Assembly: GCF_017829975.1 (NCBI RefSeq)
Contig: NZ_JAEEGA010000012.1
Span: forward strand, 1-64,000
Source of the DNA: Vagococcus allomyrinae
GTDB taxonomy: Bacteria > Bacillota > Bacilli > Lactobacillales > Vagococcaceae
Reading direction: 5' to 3'
DNA length: 64,000 nucleotides
Part shown: in pieces, positions 8,791 through 16,788 of the stretch
Numbering within the stretch: position 1 is the stretch's first letter
Layout: each line of letters starts with the position of its first letter
Program-made: the position numbers and the translations under genes
Notes under the pieces: generated by a model
The model's input: the letters and a program-made list of their open reading frames with translations, nothing else
The model's database searches: none
What the model was told of the DNA's origin: nothing

Positions 8791-10173
8791 TTATTTGACA
8801 ACCGTCACAACTTGTTTATTCAACAAATAAGGACGTAAATAACCAACGGTATTAGATAAGGGCAAGAGATCATCGCTTAAACTAATGCCAAGAACGTTAA
8901 TCACATAATCCCTTCTTATTTTTATTCTTTCCCAGACCTCTGGATAGCTTGTCGCTAATTCATCCCTTAACTCCTGATCACCGATAGCCACACATTCTTC
9001 CATACTAGCGCCAGCATACCCAGGAACACTTGGGATGATATCAACTTGGAATAGCATACCGCTTTTTAATAAAATCTGAGACGCTGGGTAAATCGGACTT
9101 CCCAACCACTCTTCGTCCGCTACAAAATGACCTGGATTTAACGTCCAACCATAGCGACTCTTAGGCAATACCCCTTCGATTGCATCGTACAATTGTCCGC
9201 CAGATACACCCACTTTAGCTGTTTCCAACCAAGTGACCACCGCTTGAGTATAAGGAAAAACTACCCTTTCCAAATAATCCTGTTCCCCCTCTGGCAAATC
9301 AGTTTGATGTTTAGCCACATAACCAGCTCGACTGGATAGCCCACCTTTAAAGGCCGTTGTTAAGGATACTTTATCACCTAACTGTAACTGTTTATGGGTC
9401 GGATAGAGATTAGCCTTTTCAAAACGCTGACCAGTGGCAGCAATTGTCACAACCGTGTGAATTTGACCTTCAGCCGAAAGCAACGCTCCCAACTCTGTTT
9501 CCCTTTTACCAACTTGAACAGCATTTAACGTCTCTAACATGCAAGTTGAAGCCAGATTAGCACCATACTCATAATGAGCCAATTCATTTGAATTGGCCAC
9601 TGTTCGTGCACCGATATCCTCACCAATAAATACCTCTGTTCCGTTGACGAGGACCCCTTCCCCAGAAACGGTTTTTTCCAAAGCCCTGACCACATAATGA
9701 GGCAAGTCAAACATTTGCTGATTGCTCTGTAACGAACTTTTAAACAATTTCCAGCCAACAACACCAACTTTGGACGCCTGCGCCATTCCGACTTCTTTAA
9801 AAACCTCTTCTAGCAGTCGTTCTCCCTCCATCGGTTGATTTGGTAACGAAAAATACGGCACGTGAATCACAGTATTTGCCAAACGGGCATGACCAGCCAT
9901 CTTAACATTTTCATTCCCTAATAATAGATAGGCTTGACCATCTGCTTTTAAGACTAGCAACGCTTCTTCAAAACGAGGAATAAAGCCCGTTAAATACTCA
10001 AAGTTAGCACCATGCTCCTTATCCGCATAAACAACAATCAGCTCCAATTGATTGTCAGCCATCCCCTTTAACACTTTTTTCAACCGTTTAGCCATTGTCT
10101 CATCTGACAAGGCTACCTGATCCACATTAGAAAACACCTGTGGCTCTGGTACTAAAGACATTTCAACTTTCAT
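8791..10173 (-). CDS. M24 (creatinase/Xaa-Pro peptidase) fold protein with lost metal ligands
   Basis: A 460-residue protein with a creatinase-type N-domain (residues about 35-175) and a C-terminal pita-bread M24 domain. In metallo-members the metal site is Asp, Asp, His, Glu, Glu. Here the first Asp segment reads VSLTTAFKGG and the second RAGY, so both Asp positions are replaced. A His remains in NPGH, the first Glu region reads FQVDIIP, and the last Glu remains in SMEECVAI. It is therefore probably not a dinuclear metallopeptidase; creatinase itself is a metal-free precedent. ATG at 10173 follows the DeoR stop after one base, with GGAGAG upstream, so the two are translationally coupled. Confidence 0.75.
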   Translation of the reverse strand: MKVEMSLVPEPQVFSNVDQVALSDETMAKRLKKVLKGMADNQLELIVVYADKEHGANFEYLTGFIPRFEEALLVLKADGQAYLLLGNENVKMAGHARLANTVIHVPYFSLPNQPMEGERLLEEVFKEVGMAQASKVGVVGWKLFKSSLQSNQQMFDLPHYVVRALEKTVSGEGVLVNGTEVFIGEDIGARTVANSNELAHYEYGANLASTCMLETLNAVQVGKRETELGALLSAEGQIHTVVTIAATGQRFEKANLYPTHKQLQLGDKVSLTTAFKGGLSSRAGYVAKHQTDLPEGEQDYLERVVFPYTQAVVTWLETAKVGVSGGQLYDAIEGVLPKSRYGWTLNPGHFVADEEWLGSPIYPASQILLKSGMLFQVDIIPSVPGYAGASMEECVAIGDQELRDELATSYPEVWERIKIRRDYVINVLGISLSDDLLPLSNTVGYLRPYLLNKQVVTVVK

Positions 10174-10174
10174 A

Positions 10175-10939
10175 TTATCTCTCCTCACTAATGATTAAAT
10201 CCACATTATTATTCGCCAGCGCCTTACAAAAATGGCTATCTGGTTGTCTATCCGTGATCAACACGTCAATTTCTTCTAGCCCACATATTTTAAAAAATCC
10301 CTTTGTATCCATTTTAGTATGATCTGCCAATGCGACAACTTTCCGTCCCTGTTTAACCATGGTCCGTTTAACAAAGCCCTCTTCTTCCGTATGAATAAAC
10401 ACACCTTTCGCCGAAATAGCAAAAATACCTAATAGGGTAATATCCGCTCGATATTGAGATAATTTCTCAATTGTTTCAGACCCATAAAGGAATAATTGCT
10501 CATCGTGTAGATGACCCCCAACGACTTTGACCCGTTTATTCTGCTGTTGTGAAAACAGCAACGCATGGGTTAAAGAATTAGTGATTGGCTGAATGTTTTT
10601 AGCCTTTACTAAAGGAATGATTGCCTCTACTGTCGTCGAGGAATCAAAAATCACTGTCGCGTCATTCTCAATAAGCGTCTCCGCCGCTCGAGCCAATTTT
10701 TCTTTGACTTCTTGAAGCGACGTTGAGCGATGGGAATAGTCAAAAATCAACGCCTCACGCGTCGCTAACATAGCGCCACCATGAATCCGTTTGATGATCT
10801 CTTTATTTTCCAATTTGATCAAATCACGACGAATGGTGTCCTTGGACACCTTCAACTCTTGAGCTAAATAATCAATCGTGGCCTGATTTTTCGTCTCAAT
10901 TATTTGAGTTATCTTCGCAAGTCTTTCTTCTATTAACAA
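10175..10939 (-). CDS. DeoR-family transcriptional regulator
   Basis: A 254-residue repressor. The N-terminal winged helix (TIDYLAQELKVSKDTIRRDLIKLE) is followed by the DeoR hinge block RIHGGA and a sugar-phosphate-sensing domain (FDSSTTVEAII, then VVGGHL and the ADHTK block). I choose the TTG at 10939 because AGGAG lies eight bases upstream and the upstream in-frame ATGs overlap a good promoter; the length is then typical. The downstream M24-fold gene overlaps functionally by one-base spacing, suggesting control of that gene plus autoregulation. Confidence 0.88.
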   Translation of the reverse strand: MLIEERLAKITQIIETKNQATIDYLAQELKVSKDTIRRDLIKLENKEIIKRIHGGAMLATREALIFDYSHRSTSLQEVKEKLARAAETLIENDATVIFDSSTTVEAIIPLVKAKNIQPITNSLTHALLFSQQQNKRVKVVGGHLHDEQLFLYGSETIEKLSQYRADITLLGIFAISAKGVFIHTEEEGFVKRTMVKQGRKVVALADHTKMDTKGFFKICGLEEIDVLITDRQPDSHFCKALANNNVDLIISEER

Positions 10940-10958
10940 TCTATCAACTCCTAAAATC

Positions 10959-10987
10959 ATCATATCACGAGATTTCTCCCTTTGCAA
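10959..10987 (-). promoter_or_regulatory. Promoter of the DeoR operon overlapping an operator
   Basis: On the minus strand TTGCAA (10987-10982), a 17-base spacer and TATGAT (10964-10959). The -35 box lies inside a TTTATTGCAAA sequence that recurs upstream, suggesting autoregulation. Confidence 0.65.
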
Positions 10988-11149
10988 TAAAAAGCATTTT
11001 TAAAAATAAATAAAATTGATAAACGCAATAAATTGCAGATGTGATAATTACTATTTTATCTCTCTCAGTTATGTGATTAAACAACTAATTGAGGGACCAA
11101 CTTAAACTAAAATTATCCCTTCATTTTTAGTCCAACTTGCAATTTATTG
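10981..11149. promoter_or_regulatory. Three GCAATAAA-type repeats, candidate DeoR operators
   Basis: TTTGCAATAAA (10981-10991), GCAATAAATTGC (11025-11036, an inverted repeat) and GCAATTTATTG (11139-11149) share a core. The first covers the deoR -35 box and the last lies upstream of the SEC-C gene promoter, so one repressor could affect both directions. Confidence 0.5.
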
Positions 11150-11217
11150 GGATTCACTCTTATCTTCTCAGCAAAACTCCGTTATAATAAAAGAAAAAAA
11201 GAAAAGGAGAAAAAACC

Positions 11218-11853
11218 ATGACCAATTCCTTTGCTGCTGAAATCAAAGCCTATACTAAAACAGACTCATTTAAATTGCTAAGCCAACTAGAAGATTTTAC
11301 CGAGGTAGAAAGTCTTCCTGGAGAAACAATCATCGAATATTTAACGATGTTCACCAACGTCCTGTCCGACGTCGAAAAAAAATCCTTAAAAAAATGGGAT
11401 AGCAAAAGCACAACCAAGGTGTTAACGCACTGGTTACCTAAGCACGCTGACTTACCCACTTTTGAAGTTCCCCTCTTTTTAGTCACGCTTAATTCGTTTA
11501 TCGTCTTCTTGGACGAGAAACAAGCCATCAGCAATGCCTCTTCTTTATTGATGACTGTTGCAAAAGCCAGTCCATTAATGTTAGCTCGATCAGAAGATGA
11601 GGCCTTTTGGAGTCCTCAAAAAAGAGCGGAAATTAAAGAATTTATCGATTTTTTAGATGAGGAAATAGACGAACTATTCGGCGGGGAGTTTGACCTGTTG
11701 GATGGCTTTATTGATGAAAACACGTTGCCAAACACTCCTCAAAAACGCAATAATGTCATACCTCTCACAAAGGATTCCAAGCAACACAATCTGTGCTTTT
11801 GTGGAAGTGGGAAAAAATACGAAGATTGTCACGGAAAAGGTTTACCTTTCTAA
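11218..11853 (+). CDS. SEC-C motif protein of unknown function
   Basis: A 211-residue cytosolic protein. About 180 helical residues without a recognisable domain are followed by a C-terminal SEC-C zinc motif (CFCGSGKKYEDCHGK), as found at the end of SecA and many standalone proteins. SEC-C binds one zinc and often mediates binding to SecB-like partners or ribosomes. TATAAT at 11183-11188 and AAGGAG before the ATG support expression; a matching -35 box is weak. It is flanked by the DeoR-type repeats upstream and a strong terminator downstream. Confidence 0.75.
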   Translation: MTNSFAAEIKAYTKTDSFKLLSQLEDFTEVESLPGETIIEYLTMFTNVLSDVEKKSLKKWDSKSTTKVLTHWLPKHADLPTFEVPLFLVTLNSFIVFLDEKQAISNASSLLMTVAKASPLMLARSEDEAFWSPQKRAEIKEFIDFLDEEIDELFGGEFDLLDGFIDENTLPNTPQKRNNVIPLTKDSKQHNLCFCGSGKKYEDCHGKGLPF

Positions 11854-11861
11854 TCAAACAA

Positions 11862-11899
11862 AAAACGTGTGAAGTCGTTTGTTAGACTTCACACGTTTT
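11862..11899. terminator. Bidirectional terminator SEC-C / ADP-ribosylglycohydrolase
   Basis: A 15-bp perfect stem, AAAACGTGTGAAGTC with its complement, 8-base loop, between convergent genes. A short T-run lies on each side. Confidence 0.85.
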
Positions 11900-11913
11900 G
11901 ATCATACATAACA

Positions 11914-12942
11914 TTAGGACTCTTTAAGACAAATAGCTGAAAATTGACTGATGACTTTAGCGATCTTTAAACGGGGGTTGACTTCCTCTAGAACTTCAAT
12001 AAAGTAATCAGGAATGGCGTCTTGCCCATTAAGCCCTCCTGCAATTCCCCCTAGCATCGAAGCGATCGTATCCGTGTCGCCGCCAACGTTAACTGCTGCA
12101 AAGATCCCAGCCATCGTCGCGCCCTTCGTTCCCATTAAAAGACTAAAGACAGCTGGAATTGACTCCTGGACATAAAAATTAGTGCCAATTTGATTAGCAG
12201 TTACGCTCAACAACTCTTCAAATCCTTGGGCATTACGACCAATTAGTTCAGCTTGCTTAATCTTAAAAGCAATATCCGGCCCAACCGAAATATGCTCTTT
12301 TGCTTCCCCGTATAATCGTCCCTCTTTAGCTCCCCAGATCGCAGCTTCTACCACTGATTCTAAAGTCGCCGTCTCTAATTGGGCTTCCGTTGCCCCACAA
12401 CAAATAGCTGCCGCTGCTGATAGTGCGTTACTGTTAAAATGAGTTGGTTTACACATCGCAATTGTATAGGCCAAGGCTTTCTGACGATCGCCCCTAGCCA
12501 AGAGTGCCAAAGGAATAGTTTTCATGGCGCCGCCATTTGTTGCCAAGCTATTATAATTAATCAGACCAAAAGGGTCCACATCTGTCGGCAATCCTTGCTT
12601 CATGTTCTCGATTGCCCCACGAGTGGTTGGTCCGGCAAACTTGTCAAAATAATAAGGATCCTCTCCCCAAGCCATGATCGCTTCTCTAGCAATTGTTTCA
12701 TTAAATTCACCGTTGCTAGCAACAATCGCTTCCATCAAATAATACGACATGCTGAAATCATCAGTAACCGTACCAGCAGGATAATCACGGGCAAACGTGT
12801 CTTGAGGAGCCTTTCGATAATCTTTAACCAGCCCATCGAAAGTGGCAATAATCTGCTCAGTACTCCGCAATTCAGTTGGCGCTCCTAAAGCATCACCAAT
12901 CGCCGCGCCATATAAGGCCCCTAATATTTTGTCTTTTTTCAT
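11914..12942 (-). CDS. ADP-ribosylglycohydrolase family protein
   Basis: A 342-residue protein of the DraG/ARH fold, which hydrolyses N- or O-glycosidic bonds of ADP-ribose through two metal ions. The start GALYGAAIGDALGAPTE, the TDDFSMSYYL metal block (family TDDT) and the C-terminal GGDTDTIASMLGGIAGG block are all present, so the metal site looks intact. It begins six bases after a PTS permease gene, and a GntR regulator faces the pair. That context suggests the substrate is an imported phosphorylated glycoside rather than an ADP-ribosylated protein. This is inference. Confidence 0.88.
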   Translation of the reverse strand: MKKDKILGALYGAAIGDALGAPTELRSTEQIIATFDGLVKDYRKAPQDTFARDYPAGTVTDDFSMSYYLMEAIVASNGEFNETIAREAIMAWGEDPYYFDKFAGPTTRGAIENMKQGLPTDVDPFGLINYNSLATNGGAMKTIPLALLARGDRQKALAYTIAMCKPTHFNSNALSAAAAICCGATEAQLETATLESVVEAAIWGAKEGRLYGEAKEHISVGPDIAFKIKQAELIGRNAQGFEELLSVTANQIGTNFYVQESIPAVFSLLMGTKGATMAGIFAAVNVGGDTDTIASMLGGIAGGLNGQDAIPDYFIEVLEEVNPRLKIAKVISQFSAICLKES

Positions 12943-12948
12943 TTATTC

Positions 12949-14229
12949 TCAGCTCACTTTTAGTTTATTTTGTTGATCCATCACATTTAAAAAGAGATAC
13001 CACATAGCTGTCAAGATAACCAATAACACGAATTGTAGCAGTGCGCCTCGAATCGAATTAGTGACGATCGCGCCACTAACCACCAATGGCATTGTATAGG
13101 GCAAGGCCACGCCTGTTGTCAAAGGGACTAGCCCCCAAGCCATACTAAAATAAGAAATTACCGTCGTGATAATCGGCGTAGCAATTAAGGGAATAAACAT
13201 AATCGGGTTTAGCATAATTGGCAATCCGAAAATCAAGGGTTCATAGACACCAAAAATCCCCGGTGCTAACGCTATTTTTCCTAGATCCCGCCAATCGGAT
13301 CGATTCTTGAAAAAGAACAATAAAGAAATCAATACAGGCAGTGACAGATAACCGCCATTCAAAACAAAAAAATCAGTAAATTGTCCCGTTACAATATGAG
13401 GCAAGGACTCCCCTGCTTGGAATGCCTGCAGATTCGCAAAAGACTGAGTATTCCAGATCGGTACCATCACACTACCAACAATCACATGACCATGTAAACC
13501 GAAAAACCAAAACAAATTGACCAGTACGCCAACAATAATCGTCGCTGGAAGAGAGGTTCCTAATGACGTAAGGGGTTTTTGCAACATTTGATAGATCAGA
13601 TTATTAACCGTTTCAAAACTAGTCCCTTGGAAAATCATGCGGATAACAAAAGCCACTAACAAGGCAACAGCAATCGGAACAAAGGAAAAGAAGGAATCCG
13701 AGACTAACTTTGGCACACTGCTGGGCATCTTTATTGTCCAATTATGTTGAATCGCATAGCGATAAATTTCCGTCCCTAAGATCGAAACAAGAATCGCTGA
13801 GAACATGCCGATGGCGCCAATTTCGGACAAAGGTAAAACATTTAAGACAGTCTCCCCAGAATCAGTTAGGGTCGAGGTTGGTGTGATCATAATAAATGAT
13901 AGTAAGCCAACCAACGCCCCATAGATAGGATTCACTTTGTAATGATTAGACAAACTATAGCCAATCCCGGCTGCCACAATAAACGAGATAACTCCCATCG
14001 TTAAACTAAATGTCGGCGATACAAACTGTTGAAACTGAGCTATCTTCGCCTCTCCAAACATATTTGGTAAGAAAGGAAGATTCGCAATAGCGGTAAAGAT
14101 TGAACTAAAAATCGTAAATGGCAACGAGATTAAAAAGGCATCCTTGATCGCAACAAGATACTTATTTTTGCTAAAGACATCTGCAAAGGGCAATAGGTAT
14201 TTCTCTAAAAACGCAGTGATTTTTTCCAT
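12949..14229 (-). CDS. PTS EIIC component, lactose/cellobiose family
   Basis: A 426-residue membrane permease with about ten helices, of the Lac/cellobiose EIIC family (KYLVAIKDAFLISLPFTIF near the N-terminus, PLIFGLPIMLNPIMFIPL near residue 335). ATG at 14229 is preferred over one two codons upstream because AAGGAG lies seven bases before it. It lacks EIIA and EIIB domains. The nearest EIIB is at 15248-15577, on the other side of the GntR gene. It is followed directly by the ADP-ribosylglycohydrolase gene, so the two probably form one operon under GntR control. The sugar is unknown. Confidence 0.9.
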   Translation of the reverse strand: MEKITAFLEKYLLPFADVFSKNKYLVAIKDAFLISLPFTIFSSIFTAIANLPFLPNMFGEAKIAQFQQFVSPTFSLTMGVISFIVAAGIGYSLSNHYKVNPIYGALVGLLSFIMITPTSTLTDSGETVLNVLPLSEIGAIGMFSAILVSILGTEIYRYAIQHNWTIKMPSSVPKLVSDSFFSFVPIAVALLVAFVIRMIFQGTSFETVNNLIYQMLQKPLTSLGTSLPATIIVGVLVNLFWFFGLHGHVIVGSVMVPIWNTQSFANLQAFQAGESLPHIVTGQFTDFFVLNGGYLSLPVLISLLFFFKNRSDWRDLGKIALAPGIFGVYEPLIFGLPIMLNPIMFIPLIATPIITTVISYFSMAWGLVPLTTGVALPYTMPLVVSGAIVTNSIRGALLQFVLLVILTAMWYLFLNVMDQQNKLKVS

Positions 14230-14290
14230 GATCATTCTCCTTCAGTTTAGTCGAAAGCACTTTCATCTATATTAAAACACATTTACCATT

Positions 14291-14324
14291 TGGAATCAAC
14301 CAAAAATTAAATTGGTACGTTCCA
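14291..14324. promoter_or_regulatory. Paired palindromic operators for the GntR regulator
   Basis: TGGAATCAACCA (14291-14302) and TGGTACGTTCCA (14313-14324) share the palindromic form TGGnnnnnnCCA with centres 22 bases apart (two helical turns). They lie in the divergent promoter between the EIIC and GntR genes. Confidence 0.6.
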
Positions 14325-14396
14325 GAATTTGAAATCAAACAACTTTTACGATATACTTAACAAGCAAGCAACTAAAACATTGCGAAGGAGACAACG

Positions 14397-15131
14397 ATGA
14401 GTGCTCTTACATTACACGAAAATATCACCCAAAAATTACAACACAACATATTAACGAATCACTATCCCGAGGGAAAACTGCCCAATGAACGGGAATTAAG
14501 TGAGGAATTTAAAGTAAGTCGTAGCACTATGAAAAAAGCGATTGACTCTTTGGTGGAAGATGGACTGCTTTTCAGAAAAGCCCGCTCTGGTACGTTTGTC
14601 AATCGCCTATTCAAGAAAAATTTCGCTGACTACAGCCATCAAAAAGAAGGTCCCATCGGATTAACACGATCATTTTCAGATCGAAGCCAAAAAATAGATT
14701 CTCACATTTTGTCGTTCGAAGCGATTTTACCACCTGAGGATGTCAGACACTCATTGCTACTATCTGAGACTGACTTTACTTTTCATTTTAAGCGGGTGCG
14801 AATAATAGACGATGTTCCGGTCTCCATTGAAACAGGCTATATTCCGATTCAACTGTTTCCAGCCCTTTCCAAAGACATCGTCAATGAATCCATTTATCAG
14901 TACGCCTCAGAAGAAATGGGCATCTCTCTCGCTAATTCCTACATATCGATTTTTTCTGAACCCTCGACTGAGGAAGACCAGCGGGAATTAGGCTTAACTA
15001 GCAACCAACCTGTCACGGTGACAGAAGAAATTGTCTTTACCGATACAGGTATACCTTTTGAATACACCATTGTCCGCAATCACTACAAAAAATTCACTTA
15101 TACAACCTCTGCAAGCTCAAAGAAATTTTAA
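14397..15131 (+). CDS. GntR/HutC-family regulator with UTRA domain
   Basis: A 244-residue repressor. The N-terminal GntR winged helix (LPNERELSEEFKVSRSTMKKA at about residues 28-48, here quoted in part) is followed by a UTRA ligand domain (residues about 90-240) with the usual FKRVRIIDDVPVSIETGYI pattern. HutC-type members bind phosphorylated sugars. It is divergent from the EIIC/ADP-ribosylglycohydrolase pair with two palindromes between them, so those are its likely targets. AAGGAG before the ATG. Confidence 0.9.
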   Translation: MSALTLHENITQKLQHNILTNHYPEGKLPNERELSEEFKVSRSTMKKAIDSLVEDGLLFRKARSGTFVNRLFKKNFADYSHQKEGPIGLTRSFSDRSQKIDSHILSFEAILPPEDVRHSLLLSETDFTFHFKRVRIIDDVPVSIETGYIPIQLFPALSKDIVNESIYQYASEEMGISLANSYISIFSEPSTEEDQRELGLTSNQPVTVTEEIVFTDTGIPFEYTIVRNHYKKFTYTTSASSKKF

Positions 15132-15145
15132 GCCATTTTTCAACA

Positions 15146-15185
15146 CAAAAACCCTTAGACTAACTCTTTAGCCTAAGGGTTTTTG
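15146..15185. terminator. Terminator after GntR gene
   Basis: A 13-bp stem (CAAAAACCCTTAG with its complement) with a T-rich 3' arm. It probably works in both directions. Confidence 0.85.
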
Positions 15186-15247
15186 TCCACGATTCACTTG
15201 TATTCCGAATAATCCAACCTCGCTGAGATACTAGTCACCTAATCGCC

Positions 15248-15577
15248 TTATTTCTCCAGTAACTCAAGAACCTCCTGTAAGACCGCTTCACCATTTAGGG
15301 TCTCGTAATCCGCTTTGGCAATCAATTTATAGGGCACGGATTTGACCGTCAGGTAATCTTTTAAGCGTGCCACTTCAAACTGAGATTGCGGCCCGATCAA
15401 CAAAGCATCCAACACTTGATTCTGAATAATCTGTTCCGCAATAATGGCCGGCGCTGAATAAATATGAAGGTTTAATTCTTGTTCATCTGCCAGCATTTGC
15501 ATGTTTTTAACCAGTAACCCAGTTGTAATTCCCGCCGTACAAATCAACAACACAGTTTTATCTTCGGGTTTAACCAT
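15248..15577 (-). CDS. PTS EIIB component, lactose/cellobiose type, at the end of an ABC operon
   Basis: A 109-residue cytosolic phosphocarrier. The phosphocysteine loop is near the N-terminus (VLLICTAGITTGLLVKNM) and the following beta-alpha pattern is that of the Lac-type IIB fold. It starts 14 bases after the mmsB stop, so it is transcribed with an ABC sugar transporter that does not need it. The only EIIC nearby without an EIIB is the Lac-type permease at 12949-14229, its most plausible partner. Alternatively it is a regulatory phosphorylation switch. Confidence 0.85.
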   Translation of the reverse strand: MVKPEDKTVLLICTAGITTGLLVKNMQMLADEQELNLHIYSAPAIIAEQIIQNQVLDALLIGPQSQFEVARLKDYLTVKSVPYKLIAKADYETLNGEAVLQEVLELLEK

Positions 15578-15591
15578 TTTTCCACCTCACA

Positions 15592-16788
15592 TTATGAGAT
15601 TTTTTTCTTTTTATTGTAAATATCTAACACTACTGCTAGTAGAAGAATTAGCCCTTTTATCGCTTGTTGCCAATCAACCCCAATCCCGAGAATGGACATA
15701 CCATTATTCAACACACCCATTACTAATCCTCCAACAATCGCCCCCATGATAGTTCCAATACCACCAGACGTTGACGCCCCACCAAAATAAACAGCAGCCA
15801 TCGCATCTAGTTCCATCGAGACGCCCGCTTGAGGTGTGGCCGCATTTAAGCGCGCAGCTAAAATTAAGCCAGCTAAAGCCGCCATAACTCCCATATTGAC
15901 AAACACTAAAAAGGTTATTTTTTTCGTCTTAATTCCAGATAGTTCAGCCGCCTTGCGATTGCCACCAGTTGCATAAATTTGACGTCCCGGAACCGTTTTA
16001 TTAGTTAAAAAGCCATAAACCGCCACAATTAGGCCAAGGAGAATCAAAATGATCGGGTAACCTTGATAAGACGCAAAAATATACGTCACGACCAAGACGA
16101 CTAACGCCGTAAAAACAGCCTTGAAAATAAACCCATTCAGGGACTCAACCTCAAAAAGATTTTTCTGACGCTTATCACGAACCCGCCACTGACCAATAAT
16201 CATAACAGCCGCTAAAAGTGCTCCCAGAATCATCGTCAAATAATGAAGATGATCCCCTCCGACAATATCAGGTAAATAGCCGGTTGAAATCTTTTGAAAA
16301 GCCGTCGGAAACGGCGCCAAGGATTGTCCCCCTAAGACGACTTGTGTCAGCCCACGAAACATTAACAAGCCGGCTAACGACACAATAAAGGCCGGAATTC
16401 CCACATAAGCAACCCAAAAGCCTTGCCAAGCGCCAATTACGCCACCCATCAATAGACAGATCGGCACGGCAAGCAACGGGCTCATGTGGTAGTTGACCAT
16501 TAAAAAGCCTGCTATCGCACCGACAAAAGCCATCACTGAGCCAACAGACAAATCAACATGACCTAACAACACCACGAGCAACATGCCTGCTGACAAAACC
16601 AATATATGACTATTTTGAAGAACTAAGTTTGTGATATTTAAGGGTCGCCAAAAAATACCATCGGTCAATAATTGAAACGCCACTAATAAAAATACCAATA
16701 TAATGACCATGCTGTACTTACTAAAAAGTTCCACAGCCTTCTCTTTAAGATTAATTTTCGTTCGTTTCTTCTCCTGTATTTGCTCCAT
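15592..16788 (-). CDS. mmsB: Multiple-monosaccharide ABC transporter permease
   Basis: A 398-residue membrane protein of the BPD_transp_2 class, with about ten helices. It is longer than RbsC-type permeases because of a mid-protein insert, which is characteristic of GguB/MmsB. The SVGSVMAFVGAIAGF and later ATGGNRKAAELSGI coupling region are present. Its ATG directly abuts the mmsA stop. It forms the channel for a D-xylose/glucose/galactose-type importer with ChvE and MmsA. The sugar cannot be fixed from sequence alone. Confidence 0.9.
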   Translation of the reverse strand: MEQIQEKKRTKINLKEKAVELFSKYSMVIILVFLLVAFQLLTDGIFWRPLNITNLVLQNSHILVLSAGMLLVVLLGHVDLSVGSVMAFVGAIAGFLMVNYHMSPLLAVPICLLMGGVIGAWQGFWVAYVGIPAFIVSLAGLLMFRGLTQVVLGGQSLAPFPTAFQKISTGYLPDIVGGDHLHYLTMILGALLAAVMIIGQWRVRDKRQKNLFEVESLNGFIFKAVFTALVVLVVTYIFASYQGYPIILILLGLIVAVYGFLTNKTVPGRQIYATGGNRKAAELSGIKTKKITFLVFVNMGVMAALAGLILAARLNAATPQAGVSMELDAMAAVYFGGASTSGGIGTIMGAIVGGLVMGVLNNGMSILGIGVDWQQAIKGLILLLAVVLDIYNKKKKIS

